DNA of 64,000 nucleotides from Mycobacteroides sp. CBMA 271 (GTDB lineage Bacteria; Actinomycetota; Actinomycetes; Mycobacteriales; Mycobacteriaceae): positions 124,001-188,000 of the forward strand of contig NZ_VTHB01000009.1 in NCBI RefSeq assembly GCF_009729205.1, given 5' to 3'. Numbering within the stretch: the stretch's first letter is position 1; each line of letters begins with the position of its first letter. A model generated the notes under the pieces. The model saw nothing but the letters and a program-made list of their open reading frames with translations. It ran no database searches and was not told the origin of the DNA. The position numbers and the translations under genes were made by a program. Shown here piece after piece: positions 49,442 through 58,645 of this stretch.

Positions 49442-51799
49442 TCAACGTATTTGGGTGACAGTGATACTGCTGACCGTGGCATCCGCGACAGAATTGTCGG
49501 TGAATGCCAAGGGGCGAAGCTGTTCTGCGCTGAGGGATTCGGCACCTACGTTATAGGCAGAGTTCGTTGGGTCGTCTGGGTTGCCGTACACCAGAATGCC
49601 TTTGGCATTCGGGCCGTCAGATCCGTATTGCAGGGCCATGACGAAACTGTCGCCTTCTTGGATGGGATAGCCGTTGAACTTTCCGGGGATGGCCCGCAAC
49701 TCCGTTCCCGGTGCGAGTCGTTCACCCGGATAAGGTATCGGCTGAGAGGACGTGCCCCACGAGCAGCAGTCGACGATGTTGGCCGCACCCTCAATATCGG
49801 TACCGCCGCCAACGGGAAGCATTCGGCCCGTATGGAATTCGCGCTGCCTGTCTCCTAGCGGGGTATCCACCGGAATGTCTGCCCGTTCGAGTAAGCGCAC
49901 AGCCGCGGACAATTCTTCCAGCCAGGGTTTTGTGTCCGAGGCCGTCACCGCCGGTGTACGGAGCGGATCGCTAGGATCGGAGGCGTCGGCGAACAGACGT
50001 CCGCGGTCTTTCCGCTCGGCCGGGGTGAATCGGGATAGCCACTCCCGGAACACGATGGCCCCGCGCGCTCCCACGGTGAACCGGCCATCCCAGCCGGCTA
50101 GCGCGGCGCATGCCGGATGTAGATCGACGCCGGCGACCACAGGTGTCTGAGTGCATGCTCTGACAAGTGGTGCACGAAGCTGGTCGGCCAGCACGGCACG
50201 ATCAGAGAACAACGCGGCAATCACGTCATCGGCGTTCCACTTCTCCTTCTCGCGCAGTAGCTGCGCGTTGGTCTTGGTTCGGGGTGTCAATGCCAGGTTC
50301 TCGCCACCTTGTTGTGGCTGATATCCGGTGAGCGGGCGGTTCGGATTGGCAAGCCACATACTGTCGTTGGCGTTGAAGACGTAATCGCGGCGTTCCAGCT
50401 GAGGCATGCGTTGGTACCCGATGAGTCCGGGCGCTGCGGCATCGGGACTGTCGGTCCAATCGAACAACGAGTTTGATCCGTTGAGGACCATCAGTCCCGC
50501 GGTATCGAACGCTGTTTTGGCCAGGCCCGGTTTGTCGCGCTCCTGAGCCCATGCTTGCAGTGCCTCCGGCGAAAGGTTGGGAGTGGCGGATGCATCGACA
50601 ATCCATGCCCGACCATCGGCGCTGGCGGAAACGGTGTTCATCCACGGGATGCCCCGATAGGTGCTGAACGCCTGTTGGAACTGGTCCATCGATCGGGCCG
50701 TGCCCATTGCCAGGTACTGCATCAGCGCGGTGTTGGTCTCGGCATTCGCATCGGCTATCGCCACCGCTCGAGTCTCTGTCCATCCCACGGTGTCCACATC
50801 GACGACGGGGCCGTGATTGGTCGAGTAGAGAGTTCGAGTCGCACGCGAAAGACCATGTTCGCCGGCCACATCTATCGCGATAGGATCGGCGATCATTGTT
50901 TTGCGTTGTCCATCAACGTAATACGCAGTGGGATCACGGGGATCTAAATCGTAGCTGTACAACGCGAATCTGCGGCCGGCAGCCACTGTCGCGGTCCAGG
51001 CCACCGCATCGGTGAATCCCAGTTGTACCAGGGGTATTCCGGAGATGCTGACACCGTAGACATTGAGCTGCCCGGGAATGCTCTGGTGTGTTTCCCACAA
51101 TCGGTTCTCGCCCGTCCACGGGTAATGCGGGTTCGCCAGCAGCAGCCCACCACCCGTCGTCGATCGATCCGATCCGAGTGCCCATCCGTTGCTTCCGCCG
51201 CGCAGCGGTGCGGGGAGTGTTCCGCTGCGCGGCGCGGACACACCCGAGGGAGGTTGTGCTCTACCGATTTCCAGGACCATGTCGGAGCTGGAGACGGTCA
51301 TCAACACATCGGAAATGTGTGCATACAGATCTTGGGAGGTGATCGACCTGACCCATCCGGCGTCTTGGCACCAGCCGCCGTTGACGCCGTTTAGGCGCAG
51401 AGACTCGTTGAAACCAGCCACGTACCCGTTGACGAGTTCGTTTATCCTGGCCGGCTGATGCGCCCAGCGCTTCGACGCACCTTCCCACAATTTCAGGTGC
51501 CGATAGCCAAAATCCATGTCGACATTGCGATTGTCGACGCCGGGCCCTAGCCAGCGGCTGCGCTCGCCGCGCACTTTGACAATTTGGTCGATGAGTGTGC
51601 AGGCGCGGTCCTGGGCGAAGGCGAAGCCAGTGCCGTAACCGAGCGAACCCCAATCATCGGCTTTGACATGCGCGACGCCACGCTCGTCCCGATTGATCAT
51701 GGCCGTGTATCGCTGTAGTACTGGTCGCGCCACTGATGCGGGCCCGATTGCCAGTGCAGCCACCAGTATCAGGGCAACGGTTCGCAGGCTGCTGCTCAT
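49442..51799 (-). CDS. secreted penicillin-acylase-family (Ntn) amidohydrolase, AHL-acylase-like
   Basis: 785 aa. An N-terminal signal peptide (1 to about 24) is followed by an alpha chain, a spacer and the autoprocessing site Gly202-Ser203 in LRGGSNGWALGSDRST. The new N-terminal Ser is the nucleophile. The beta chain has NPHYPWTGENRLWETHQ and the conserved NGSNSLFDWTDSP region. The family cleaves amides such as penicillins, acyl-homoserine lactones or acyl-amino acids. It ends at the right border of the low-GC island and is divergent from the GNAT-like gene. Confidence 0.87.
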   Translation of the reverse strand: MSSSLRTVALILVAALAIGPASVARPVLQRYTAMINRDERGVAHVKADDWGSLGYGTGFAFAQDRACTLIDQIVKVRGERSRWLGPGVDNRNVDMDFGYRHLKLWEGASKRWAHQPARINELVNGYVAGFNESLRLNGVNGGWCQDAGWVRSITSQDLYAHISDVLMTVSSSDMVLEIGRAQPPSGVSAPRSGTLPAPLRGGSNGWALGSDRSTTGGGLLLANPHYPWTGENRLWETHQSIPGQLNVYGVSISGIPLVQLGFTDAVAWTATVAAGRRFALYSYDLDPRDPTAYYVDGQRKTMIADPIAIDVAGEHGLSRATRTLYSTNHGPVVDVDTVGWTETRAVAIADANAETNTALMQYLAMGTARSMDQFQQAFSTYRGIPWMNTVSASADGRAWIVDASATPNLSPEALQAWAQERDKPGLAKTAFDTAGLMVLNGSNSLFDWTDSPDAAAPGLIGYQRMPQLERRDYVFNANDSMWLANPNRPLTGYQPQQGGENLALTPRTKTNAQLLREKEKWNADDVIAALFSDRAVLADQLRAPLVRACTQTPVVAGVDLHPACAALAGWDGRFTVGARGAIVFREWLSRFTPAERKDRGRLFADASDPSDPLRTPAVTASDTKPWLEELSAAVRLLERADIPVDTPLGDRQREFHTGRMLPVGGGTDIEGAANIVDCCSWGTSSQPIPYPGERLAPGTELRAIPGKFNGYPIQEGDSFVMALQYGSDGPNAKGILVYGNPDDPTNSAYNVGAESLSAEQLRPLAFTDNSVADATVSSITVTQIR

Positions 51800-51901
51800 T
51801 GTTTCGCGGATCGTTCCGACTGCCCGCAGTACCGGCGACTGGGAGATTGGTCATTCCCGAGGGTCTCGTGATACATCGAAGCTCGCCGGTACAGTGCTGT
51901 T

Positions 51902-53020
51902 GTGCTTGGGCCAGTAACGATTGCTGGGGTGACGGTCATGCTTCGTCGACCGATGCTCAGCGACGGTCCATCGTGGCGTGAGACCAACCGAATGTATGCC
52001 GACAGACTGCGTGCCGCGTTCGACTGCGACGGGGTCGACTGGGATGCGGCGCATTCGCATGTTTCGTGGATCGATACCTGGCGGAAAGCTCTGTCGGACA
52101 ACAAAGCAGGTGTCTCGTACTTCATCGTTCGCATCGACGGTGGTCGCCAAAGAATCGTCGGTCATATGTCGGTCGCTGGTGTTCACGCGCGCACTGGCTG
52201 CGCGGAGCTTTCATCATGGGCAGTGGGCATCCCCTCTCAGCTCACGCAGTGGGCCCAGGCATGCGTCGTCCTCGACGCATTTGAACGCCACAGTCGGCCG
52301 CATGTTATCGCGCCTATCGCTGTCAGCAATCATGCCCCTGCGAAGCTTGCTAGATCATTGGGTATGTGGACCATTCAGCAGCAACGGCAACTACGGCACT
52401 ACGGCGGTGTTCTGGCCGACCACGACATCTGGATCCTGGTTAACGACGCCGATGCGCGCGCCAAACTCGCGAGCATCGTCGCGGAGATACCCGAGGACAC
52501 CGCCACTGCCGTGCCGCGTCGGGAGCCGCTCCGTTCGCTGCAGCAGGCGGTGGTCATCCCGCGGTACCTGGTACGCATCGCGCGCTCAACCGTACGCGCT
52601 GCTCGGACGAAAGCGCCCGACGTCGGTACGCCAATTCCGGTCGGCTCCGCCTCCGGCGAAGAGGTACTTCTTGTGCCAACGCGCGGCACCGGCGGGCGCT
52701 ACGAGGTCCTCATTGATGGTGCTCGGGTCGGTCACATTGAAGTCGCGGTCGATGTTGGAACGTCAACGGCCGAGCTGCTGCCGCAGCTCGCGCCGACGTT
52801 GCCTCGGGAGACCGGCTCCGCAGTGGTTGTTGGCCTAGCCATTCGCCTTGCCGAACATCACGGTGCGACGCGCAGGACCGTCGTGACCACCGGCACTAAC
52901 GACACGGACATCGCTGGCGCACTGGCTGAAGCCGGGTTTGTCCATGAGGGTTCGGCCCCGCCGAGTCCGGGCGACGACCTCGAAGAGCGCCAGATGTGGA
53001 CAGCTTTCCGGGATCTCTAG
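51902..53020 (+). CDS. GNAT-fold acetyltransferase-like protein
   Basis: 372 aa. The N-terminal half (about 1-175) follows the RimJ/RimL type of GNAT (MLRRPMLSDGPSWRETNRMY, GHMSVAGVHARTGCAELSSW, APAKLARSLGMW). The C-terminal half (about 225-370) has a second, weaker GNAT-like pattern (YEVLIDGARVGHIEV, ALAEAGFVHEGSAPP). Acceptor unknown. GTG at 51902 comes 6 nt after a TACAGT -10 (51890-51895), so it is probably leaderless. Confidence 0.75.
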   Translation: MLGPVTIAGVTVMLRRPMLSDGPSWRETNRMYADRLRAAFDCDGVDWDAAHSHVSWIDTWRKALSDNKAGVSYFIVRIDGGRQRIVGHMSVAGVHARTGCAELSSWAVGIPSQLTQWAQACVVLDAFERHSRPHVIAPIAVSNHAPAKLARSLGMWTIQQQRQLRHYGGVLADHDIWILVNDADARAKLASIVAEIPEDTATAVPRREPLRSLQQAVVIPRYLVRIARSTVRAARTKAPDVGTPIPVGSASGEEVLLVPTRGTGGRYEVLIDGARVGHIEVAVDVGTSTAELLPQLAPTLPRETGSAVVVGLAIRLAEHHGATRRTVVTTGTNDTDIAGALAEAGFVHEGSAPPSPGDDLEERQMWTAFRDL

Positions 53021-53131
53021 GCAACCGGACGCTTTCAGTTCGGTTTTTGCCCGTCTACCCCGCCTGCGCTCACAGGAAACTCGCAGCGGCGGCCCAGTGA
53101 CACCGGAGCCGCGGCAGCCATTGTCACTGTC

Positions 53132-54358
53132 GTGACCACCGTGATGCAGCCGATCGACGTCAAGGACTTCAGTCTGGATCGTCGGCAAACGACGACTCTC
53201 GACATCGTGATCCCCGTGTACAACGAGGAGAACGACCTGGAACCGTGTGTGCGCCGGCTGCATGCGTTCCTCGCCAACGAGGTTCCGTACTCCGCACACA
53301 TCACCATCGCCGATAATGCGAGCACCGATGACACCCTTCAGATCGCGCAGCGGCTGGCCGATGAGCTCGACCACGTCGACGTGCTGCATCTGGAGGAGAA
53401 GGGCCGGGGGCGGGCATTGGCCGCCGCGTGGCTCTCCTCGGACGCCGAGGTGGTTGCGTACTGCGATGTTGACCTGTCCACCGACCTCAACGCGCTGATG
53501 CCGCTGGTGGCACCGCTGGTTTCTGGGCACTCCGATGTCGCCTACGGCTCGCGGCTTAACCGCAATTCACGGGTGGTGCGTGGCCCCAAGCGCGAGTTCA
53601 TTTCGCGCACATACAACTTCATCTTGCATGCCTCGCTGCAGACCCAATTCTCCGATGCTCAGTGCGGTTTCAAGGCGATTCGTACCGAGGTGGCGCGTCA
53701 GCTGTTGCCGTTAGTCGAGGACAAGGAATGGTTCTTCGACACCGAGCTGCTGGTGCTGGCCGAACGGGTGGGTTTGCGCATTCACGAGGTCCCCGTCGAC
53801 TGGGTGGACGATCCGGACAGCCGGGTCGACATCGTCGACACCGTGCGCAAGGACCTGTTGGGGATCGGGCGGTTGGGTCGGGCGCTGATGCTCGGCACCT
53901 TGCCGTTGGAGGAGCTCCGGCACAGCCTCGGCCGTGAACCACTCGTCGAGGGTGTCCCGGTAGGCATGGTCGGTCAGTTGGTGCGGTTCGGAATCATCGG
54001 CGTGGCAAGCACAGTGGCGTATGCGCTGCTGTTCCTGATGTTGCACGGCGTGGTGGGGGATCAGGCCGCCAACTTCGCGGCACTGCTCATCACGGCCGTG
54101 TTCAACACCTCGGCCAACAGGTTCTTCACGTTCGGGGTGCGGGGGCGGCGTGATGTCGCCAAGCATCAGTTCCAGGGGCTCGTCATCTTTGGCATCGGGC
54201 TGGCCCTGACCAGCGGCTCGCTGCTCGTCATGCACCATGTGGAACCGGATGCGTCCAAGCATGTGCTGTTGATCGTGCTGACGGTCGCCAACCTCGTTTC
54301 CACGCTCGTTCGATTCGTCGGTTTGCGTTGGGTGTTCCGAAGCGCAAACACTCGATGA
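53132..54358 (+). CDS. fusion of GT2 polyprenyl-phosphate glycosyltransferase and GtrA-like membrane domain
   Basis: 408 aa. The GT2 domain (about 20-255) has DIVIPVYNEENDLEPCVRRL, ADNASTDDT, the metal-binding AYCDVDLST and DAQCGFKAIR. A GtrA-type domain of four helices (about 275-405) begins VGQLVRFGIIGVASTVAYAL. Separate GtrB and GtrA proteins make and flip undecaprenyl-phosphate-sugar in other bacteria; here they are fused. The GTG at 53132 is the likely start. Its stop overlaps the next ATG (ATGA), coupling it to a GT39-type transferase. Confidence 0.9.
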   Translation: MTTVMQPIDVKDFSLDRRQTTTLDIVIPVYNEENDLEPCVRRLHAFLANEVPYSAHITIADNASTDDTLQIAQRLADELDHVDVLHLEEKGRGRALAAAWLSSDAEVVAYCDVDLSTDLNALMPLVAPLVSGHSDVAYGSRLNRNSRVVRGPKREFISRTYNFILHASLQTQFSDAQCGFKAIRTEVARQLLPLVEDKEWFFDTELLVLAERVGLRIHEVPVDWVDDPDSRVDIVDTVRKDLLGIGRLGRALMLGTLPLEELRHSLGREPLVEGVPVGMVGQLVRFGIIGVASTVAYALLFLMLHGVVGDQAANFAALLITAVFNTSANRFFTFGVRGRRDVAKHQFQGLVIFGIGLALTSGSLLVMHHVEPDASKHVLLIVLTVANLVSTLVRFVGLRWVFRSANTR

Positions 54359-56208
54359 CGCGGGAACGGATCAGCGTTGGTCTGTTGCTGATCGGTACCG
54401 CCGCCGCCTATCTCGTGAACCTCAGCTCCAACGGCTGGGCCAACTCCTTCTATTCGGCTGCGGTGCAAGCGGGTTCGGTTTCGTGGAAGGCGGCGTTCTT
54501 CGGATCCTCGGACGCCGCCAACTCGATCACCGTCGACAAATCTCCCGCCTCGCTGTGGCTCATGGAGCTTTCGGCGCGCATCTTCGGATTGAGCAGCTGG
54601 AGCATCTTGGTGCCCCAGGTGCTGCTTGGAGTGGCATCGGTCGGTGTGCTCTATGTGACCATCCGCAGGTACTTCGGGCACACCGCCGGTCTGCTCGCCG
54701 GACTGGTGCTGGCGGTCACGCCGGTGGCGGTATTGATGTTCCGGTTCAACAATCCGGATGCCCTGCTGGTCTTTCTGATGGTTACTGCGGTGTGGGCGAC
54801 GTTGCGGGCCATCGAAGATGGCCGCACTCGCTGGCTGCTTCTCATTGGGGCATTGGTGGGATGGGGATTCCTGACCAAGCAACTGCAGGTCATGCTCATC
54901 ATCCCTCCCATCGCCCTGACATACCTGATTGCCGGGCCGGTGGGCGTCGGCAAGCGACTGGCCCAGCTGTGCGGTTCGGCTGCGGCGGTAGTGATTTCGG
55001 CGGGATGGTGGATCGTCACCGTCGAGCTGTGGCCACCGGGTTCGCGTCCCTGGGTCGGCGGATCATCCGACAACTCCATTGTGGAACTCACCCTCGGCTA
55101 CAACGGTCTGGGCCGTATCAATGGCAACGAGAAGGGGAGCGCCTCGGGTCCCCGCGAGGAGATGTACGGCTTTGGAGGCCATTTCGGGAGTGATCCCGGA
55201 ATCGGCAGGCTGTTTCAGTCCGCGCTCGGCGGGCAGATCGCCTGGTTGCTGCCAACGGCGCTTGCCCTCGGGGTGCTGGGAATCATCCTGTTACGCAAGG
55301 AATCCAGGACCGATGCGCGACGAGCGGTGCTGCTCGTGTTCGGATTGTGGGTGCTCACCACGGGAGCCGTGTTCAGCTACATGCAGGGCATCTTTCATCC
55401 CTACTACTCGGTGGCACTGGCGCCAGCCGTGGCCGCACTCGTCGGCGCCGGGTCGGTACTGGCCTGGGGCGAACGCGAAAAGGCCTGGGTGCGAGCATCT
55501 CTGGCGGCCGTATTGCTCGCCGCCGTGGCAGTGTCCTGGATGCTACTGGGCCGATCGCCCGAGTTCCTGCCGTGGCTGCGCGGCTCCGTCCTGGTCTTCG
55601 GAGTGCTCGCGTCCGTTGGCCTTGTTCTGAACAGGTACCCCCAGGCCGTCGCTGCCGCGGCGATCATTGTGGCGCTGGCAGGGCCGGTCGCGTATTCCGC
55701 GCAGACCATTGCCACACCGCACAGTGGGGCGCTGCCCTCCGCCGGGCCCGAGGTCAAGGGTGGTGGTGGTTTCCCAGACTTCCCGGATATGCCTGAACGC
55801 AAACATGGCCCCGAGCACGGATCTAAAGCCGGTGGTGGCCTCCTCGACGGAAGCACGCCCGGCCCCAATATCGTTGCCGCATTGGAGAACAACGCGGACC
55901 GCTACACCTGGGTCGCCGCGGCGGTCGGTTCCAACCGTGCGTCGGGATACCAGCTGGCCACCCAGCGTCCAGTGATGCCGATCGGTGGTTTCAACGGCAC
56001 TGACCCTTCACCGACCCTGGCGCAGTTCCAGCAGTACGTTGCCGACCGGCAGATCCACTACTTCTTGACCAGCGACGGTCCAGGCGAGGGGTTCGCGCCC
56101 CCGGGCAGCGAAACGTCGAAGGCCATCCAGGACTGGGTGCAGAGCACCTTCACCAAGCAGGCCGTCGACGATGTCGACGTCTACGACCTCACAGCGCCCG
56201 AGCGCTAG
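54355..56208 (+). CDS. GT39/ArnT-type membrane glycosyltransferase
   Basis: 617 aa. About 11-12 membrane helices follow the GT-C plan. The first extracytoplasmic loop has WANSFYSAAVQAGSVSWKAA and DKSPASLWLMELSAR, in which the D-K-S-P segment is characteristic of bacterial GT39 relatives. After the helices comes a Gly/His-rich linker (about 455-520) and a periplasmic domain (NAADR-like to the end, IHYFLTSDGPGEGFAPPG). It should move a sugar from the lipid carrier to a surface acceptor. The ATG at 54355 overlaps the upstream stop. Confidence 0.87.
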   Translation: MTRERISVGLLLIGTAAAYLVNLSSNGWANSFYSAAVQAGSVSWKAAFFGSSDAANSITVDKSPASLWLMELSARIFGLSSWSILVPQVLLGVASVGVLYVTIRRYFGHTAGLLAGLVLAVTPVAVLMFRFNNPDALLVFLMVTAVWATLRAIEDGRTRWLLLIGALVGWGFLTKQLQVMLIIPPIALTYLIAGPVGVGKRLAQLCGSAAAVVISAGWWIVTVELWPPGSRPWVGGSSDNSIVELTLGYNGLGRINGNEKGSASGPREEMYGFGGHFGSDPGIGRLFQSALGGQIAWLLPTALALGVLGIILLRKESRTDARRAVLLVFGLWVLTTGAVFSYMQGIFHPYYSVALAPAVAALVGAGSVLAWGEREKAWVRASLAAVLLAAVAVSWMLLGRSPEFLPWLRGSVLVFGVLASVGLVLNRYPQAVAAAAIIVALAGPVAYSAQTIATPHSGALPSAGPEVKGGGGFPDFPDMPERKHGPEHGSKAGGGLLDGSTPGPNIVAALENNADRYTWVAAAVGSNRASGYQLATQRPVMPIGGFNGTDPSPTLAQFQQYVADRQIHYFLTSDGPGEGFAPPGSETSKAIQDWVQSTFTKQAVDDVDVYDLTAPER

Positions 56209-56215
56209 TTACTGC

Positions 56216-56249
56216 CGCCGAGTGTGAGCACTGGTGCTCACACTCGGCG
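56216..56249. terminator. bidirectional hairpin between the GT39 gene and serC
   Basis: CGCCGAGTGTGAGCAC (56216-56231) and its exact reverse complement (56234-56249) form a 16-bp stem with almost no loop. It lies between convergent stops at 56208 and 56262 and can terminate both. Confidence 0.75.
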
Positions 56250-56261
56250 CAAGGCGCGGGG

Positions 56262-57377
56262 TTAGAGGCGCTCGACGACCCAATCGACGCACTGCGTCAG
56301 CTTGGAAACATCCTCCGGATCGATGGCCGCGAACATCGCCACCCGCAGCTGGTTGCGACCCAGCTTGCGGTACGGCTCGGTATCCACAACGCCGTTGGCG
56401 CGCAATATCTTTGCCACTGCAGCGGCATCGACGTCGTCGTTGAAGTCGATGGTGCCCACGACCTGCGAACGCTGCGCCGGGTCCGCCACGAACGGCGTCG
56501 TGTAGGACGTGTTCTCGGCCCACGAGTACAACCGCGAGGCTGAGTCGGCCGTGCGCTTGGTGGCCCAGTCCAGCCCGCCGTTGCTCAGCAGCCAGTCGGT
56601 CTGGTCGGCCAGCAGCAGCAGCGTCGCGATGGAGGGGGTGTTGTAGGTCTGGTTCTTGAGGCTGTTCTCCACGGCGATAGGCAGGGACAGGATGTCGGGC
56701 ACCCAGCGTCCGCTGCTGCCGATCTCCTCCACTCGCTCCAGCGCGGCCGGGCTCATCAGTGCCAACCACAGTCCGCCGTCACTGGCGAAGTTCTTCTGCG
56801 GCGCGAAGTAGTAGGCGTCAGCCTCAGTGATATCCACGGGCAGGCCGCCGGCGCCGGAGGTGGCATCGATCAGCACCAGTGCGTTCTTGGAGCCGGTCGG
56901 ACGCTGCACCGGAACCATGACTCCGGTCGACGTCTCGTTATGGGCCCACGCGATCACATCGACGGACGGATCCGAGACGGGTGTGGGCGCGCCGCCCGGA
57001 TCGGCGGTCACCTTGATCGGGTCGCCGACGAAGGGATTCTTGGCGACGCAGGAGGCGAACTTGGCGCTGAACTCGCCGAAGGTTAGGTGTAGCGACTTCT
57101 CGCGGACCAGGCCGAAGGCGGCCGCATCCCAGAACAGGGTGGAGCCGCCGTTGCCGAGGATGACCTCGTAGCCGTCGGGAGCCGAGAACAGCTCCTTGAG
57201 ACCCTCGCGCACGCGACCGACCAGGTTCTTGACGGGTGCTTGCCGGTGCGAGGTACCGAAGAGGGAGGCCCCGGCCGTTACCAGGGATTGCAGTTGCTCG
57301 GGGCGCACCTTGGACGGTCCGCAGCCGAAGCGTCCGTCGGCGGGAAGTAGATCGGCAGGAATAATCAGTTCAGCCAT
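56262..57377 (-). CDS. serC: phosphoserine aminotransferase
   Basis: 371 aa of the actinobacterial SerC type (Rv0884c). It has PADGRFGCGPSKVRPEQLQS at the start, GNGGSTLFWDAAAFGL, AWAHNETSTGV, DATSGAGGLPVDI and the PLP lysine in YYFAPQKNFASDGG. It makes phosphoserine for serine synthesis and can serve pyridoxine synthesis. The ATG at 57377 lies 7 nt after a TAGGCT -10 (57390 to 57385), so the mRNA is probably leaderless; a longer open frame is ignored. Confidence 0.95.
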   Translation of the reverse strand: MAELIIPADLLPADGRFGCGPSKVRPEQLQSLVTAGASLFGTSHRQAPVKNLVGRVREGLKELFSAPDGYEVILGNGGSTLFWDAAAFGLVREKSLHLTFGEFSAKFASCVAKNPFVGDPIKVTADPGGAPTPVSDPSVDVIAWAHNETSTGVMVPVQRPTGSKNALVLIDATSGAGGLPVDITEADAYYFAPQKNFASDGGLWLALMSPAALERVEEIGSSGRWVPDILSLPIAVENSLKNQTYNTPSIATLLLLADQTDWLLSNGGLDWATKRTADSASRLYSWAENTSYTTPFVADPAQRSQVVGTIDFNDDVDAAAVAKILRANGVVDTEPYRKLGRNQLRVAMFAAIDPEDVSKLTQCVDWVVERL

Positions 57378-57589
57378 GGTTACCAGCCTAAACGGTGACC
57401 CACTGAGACCTGCCTCACACAGAAACTGCCCCGCAGAGAACATCACATGGGACCTTTTGTCCCAAACATAGATATGGCTTCTTCGCCCTGTCTACACTCG
57501 CCCAGAGCTTGTAGACTTCCAAGTAGCCACAGAACGTAAAAGTTCGCAGGTCGGTCGCCGAGTTTTTGGACATCAAAGGAGATAACGCC

Positions 57590-58645
57590 ATGTCGCTCCG
57601 CGAGAAGCTGCGCGCAAAGAAAGAAGTGCGCGGAGACGCGAGTTACGTCCAGGTACTGGAGACGCTGTCTTACGGATCGACGAACCGGAACTTCGATCCG
57701 TTCATCGACATCGATTGGGACGCTCCCGAGTACGCCGTCGTCCCCAACGACCCACGCTGGGTGCTGCCGCACCGGACCGACCCCTTCGGCCGGCACCCCT
57801 GGTACCAGGCGCAGCCGCTGGAGAAGCAGATCGAGATCGGCATGTGGCGTCAGGCCAACGTCGCCAAGGTCGGCCTGCACTTCGAGAGCATCCTGATTCG
57901 CGGACTCATTCAGTACGCGTTCAGTGTTCCCAACGGCTCACCGGAGTTCCGCTACCTGAACCACGAATCCATCGAAGAGTGCAACCACACCCTGATGTTC
58001 CAGGAGATGGTGAACCGCCTCGGTGTCGATGTACCGGGCATGCCGCGCCTGCTGCGTTGGATCTCCCCGTTCATTCCGCTGGCCGCCACCCCCTTCCCGG
58101 AAATGTTCTTCGTGGGCGTGCTCGCAGGCGAGGAGCCCATCGACCACACGCAGAAGAACGTGCTGCGCGAGGGCGACAATCTGCACCCGATCATGCGCCG
58201 CGTGATGGAGATCCACGTCGCCGAGGAGGCGCGCCACATCTCCTTCGCCCATGAGTACCTGCGTAAGCGCGTACCGGACATGCACTGGTTCAACCGGTTC
58301 GTGCTGTCGATCTCCACCCCGATCACGATGCGAGTGCTGATGGGCGCCATCATGACCCCGCCGCGCAGCTTCGCCGAGAAATTCGACATCCCGCGCGAGG
58401 TGATGAAGGAAATCTTCTGGAAGAGCCCGGCCTCGCGCCAGACGATGAGCGAGGTCTTCTCCGACGTCCGGATGCTGTGCCGGGAAGTCGGCATGATGAA
58501 CCCGATCGCCAAGATCGTATGGCGGCTTATGCACATCGATGGTCGTGCCGCCCGCTACCGCAGCGAGCCCCAGCGTGGCCCCCTCGTGAACTACTCGGCT
58601 GCTGAGCCTGCAGTGTCTGATTCACACAGCGCAGTCCCTGCCTGA
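57590..58645 (+). CDS. AurF-type diiron oxygenase (Rv0885-like)
   Basis: 351 aa, helical, with diiron ligand motifs HFESILIRGLIQ, NHESIEECNHTLMFQEM (ExxxH type) and EIHVAEEARHISFAHE (EExxH type), as in the AurF N-oxygenase family. The ATG at 57590 follows a consensus AAAGGAG. The stop overlaps the fprB ATG by one base (TGATG), so FprB is the natural electron donor. About 210 nt upstream hold the promoter region; no clear box pair was assigned. The physiological substrate is unknown. Confidence 0.87.
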   Translation: MSLREKLRAKKEVRGDASYVQVLETLSYGSTNRNFDPFIDIDWDAPEYAVVPNDPRWVLPHRTDPFGRHPWYQAQPLEKQIEIGMWRQANVAKVGLHFESILIRGLIQYAFSVPNGSPEFRYLNHESIEECNHTLMFQEMVNRLGVDVPGMPRLLRWISPFIPLAATPFPEMFFVGVLAGEEPIDHTQKNVLREGDNLHPIMRRVMEIHVAEEARHISFAHEYLRKRVPDMHWFNRFVLSISTPITMRVLMGAIMTPPRSFAEKFDIPREVMKEIFWKSPASRQTMSEVFSDVRMLCREVGMMNPIAKIVWRLMHIDGRAARYRSEPQRGPLVNYSAAEPAVSDSHSAVPA

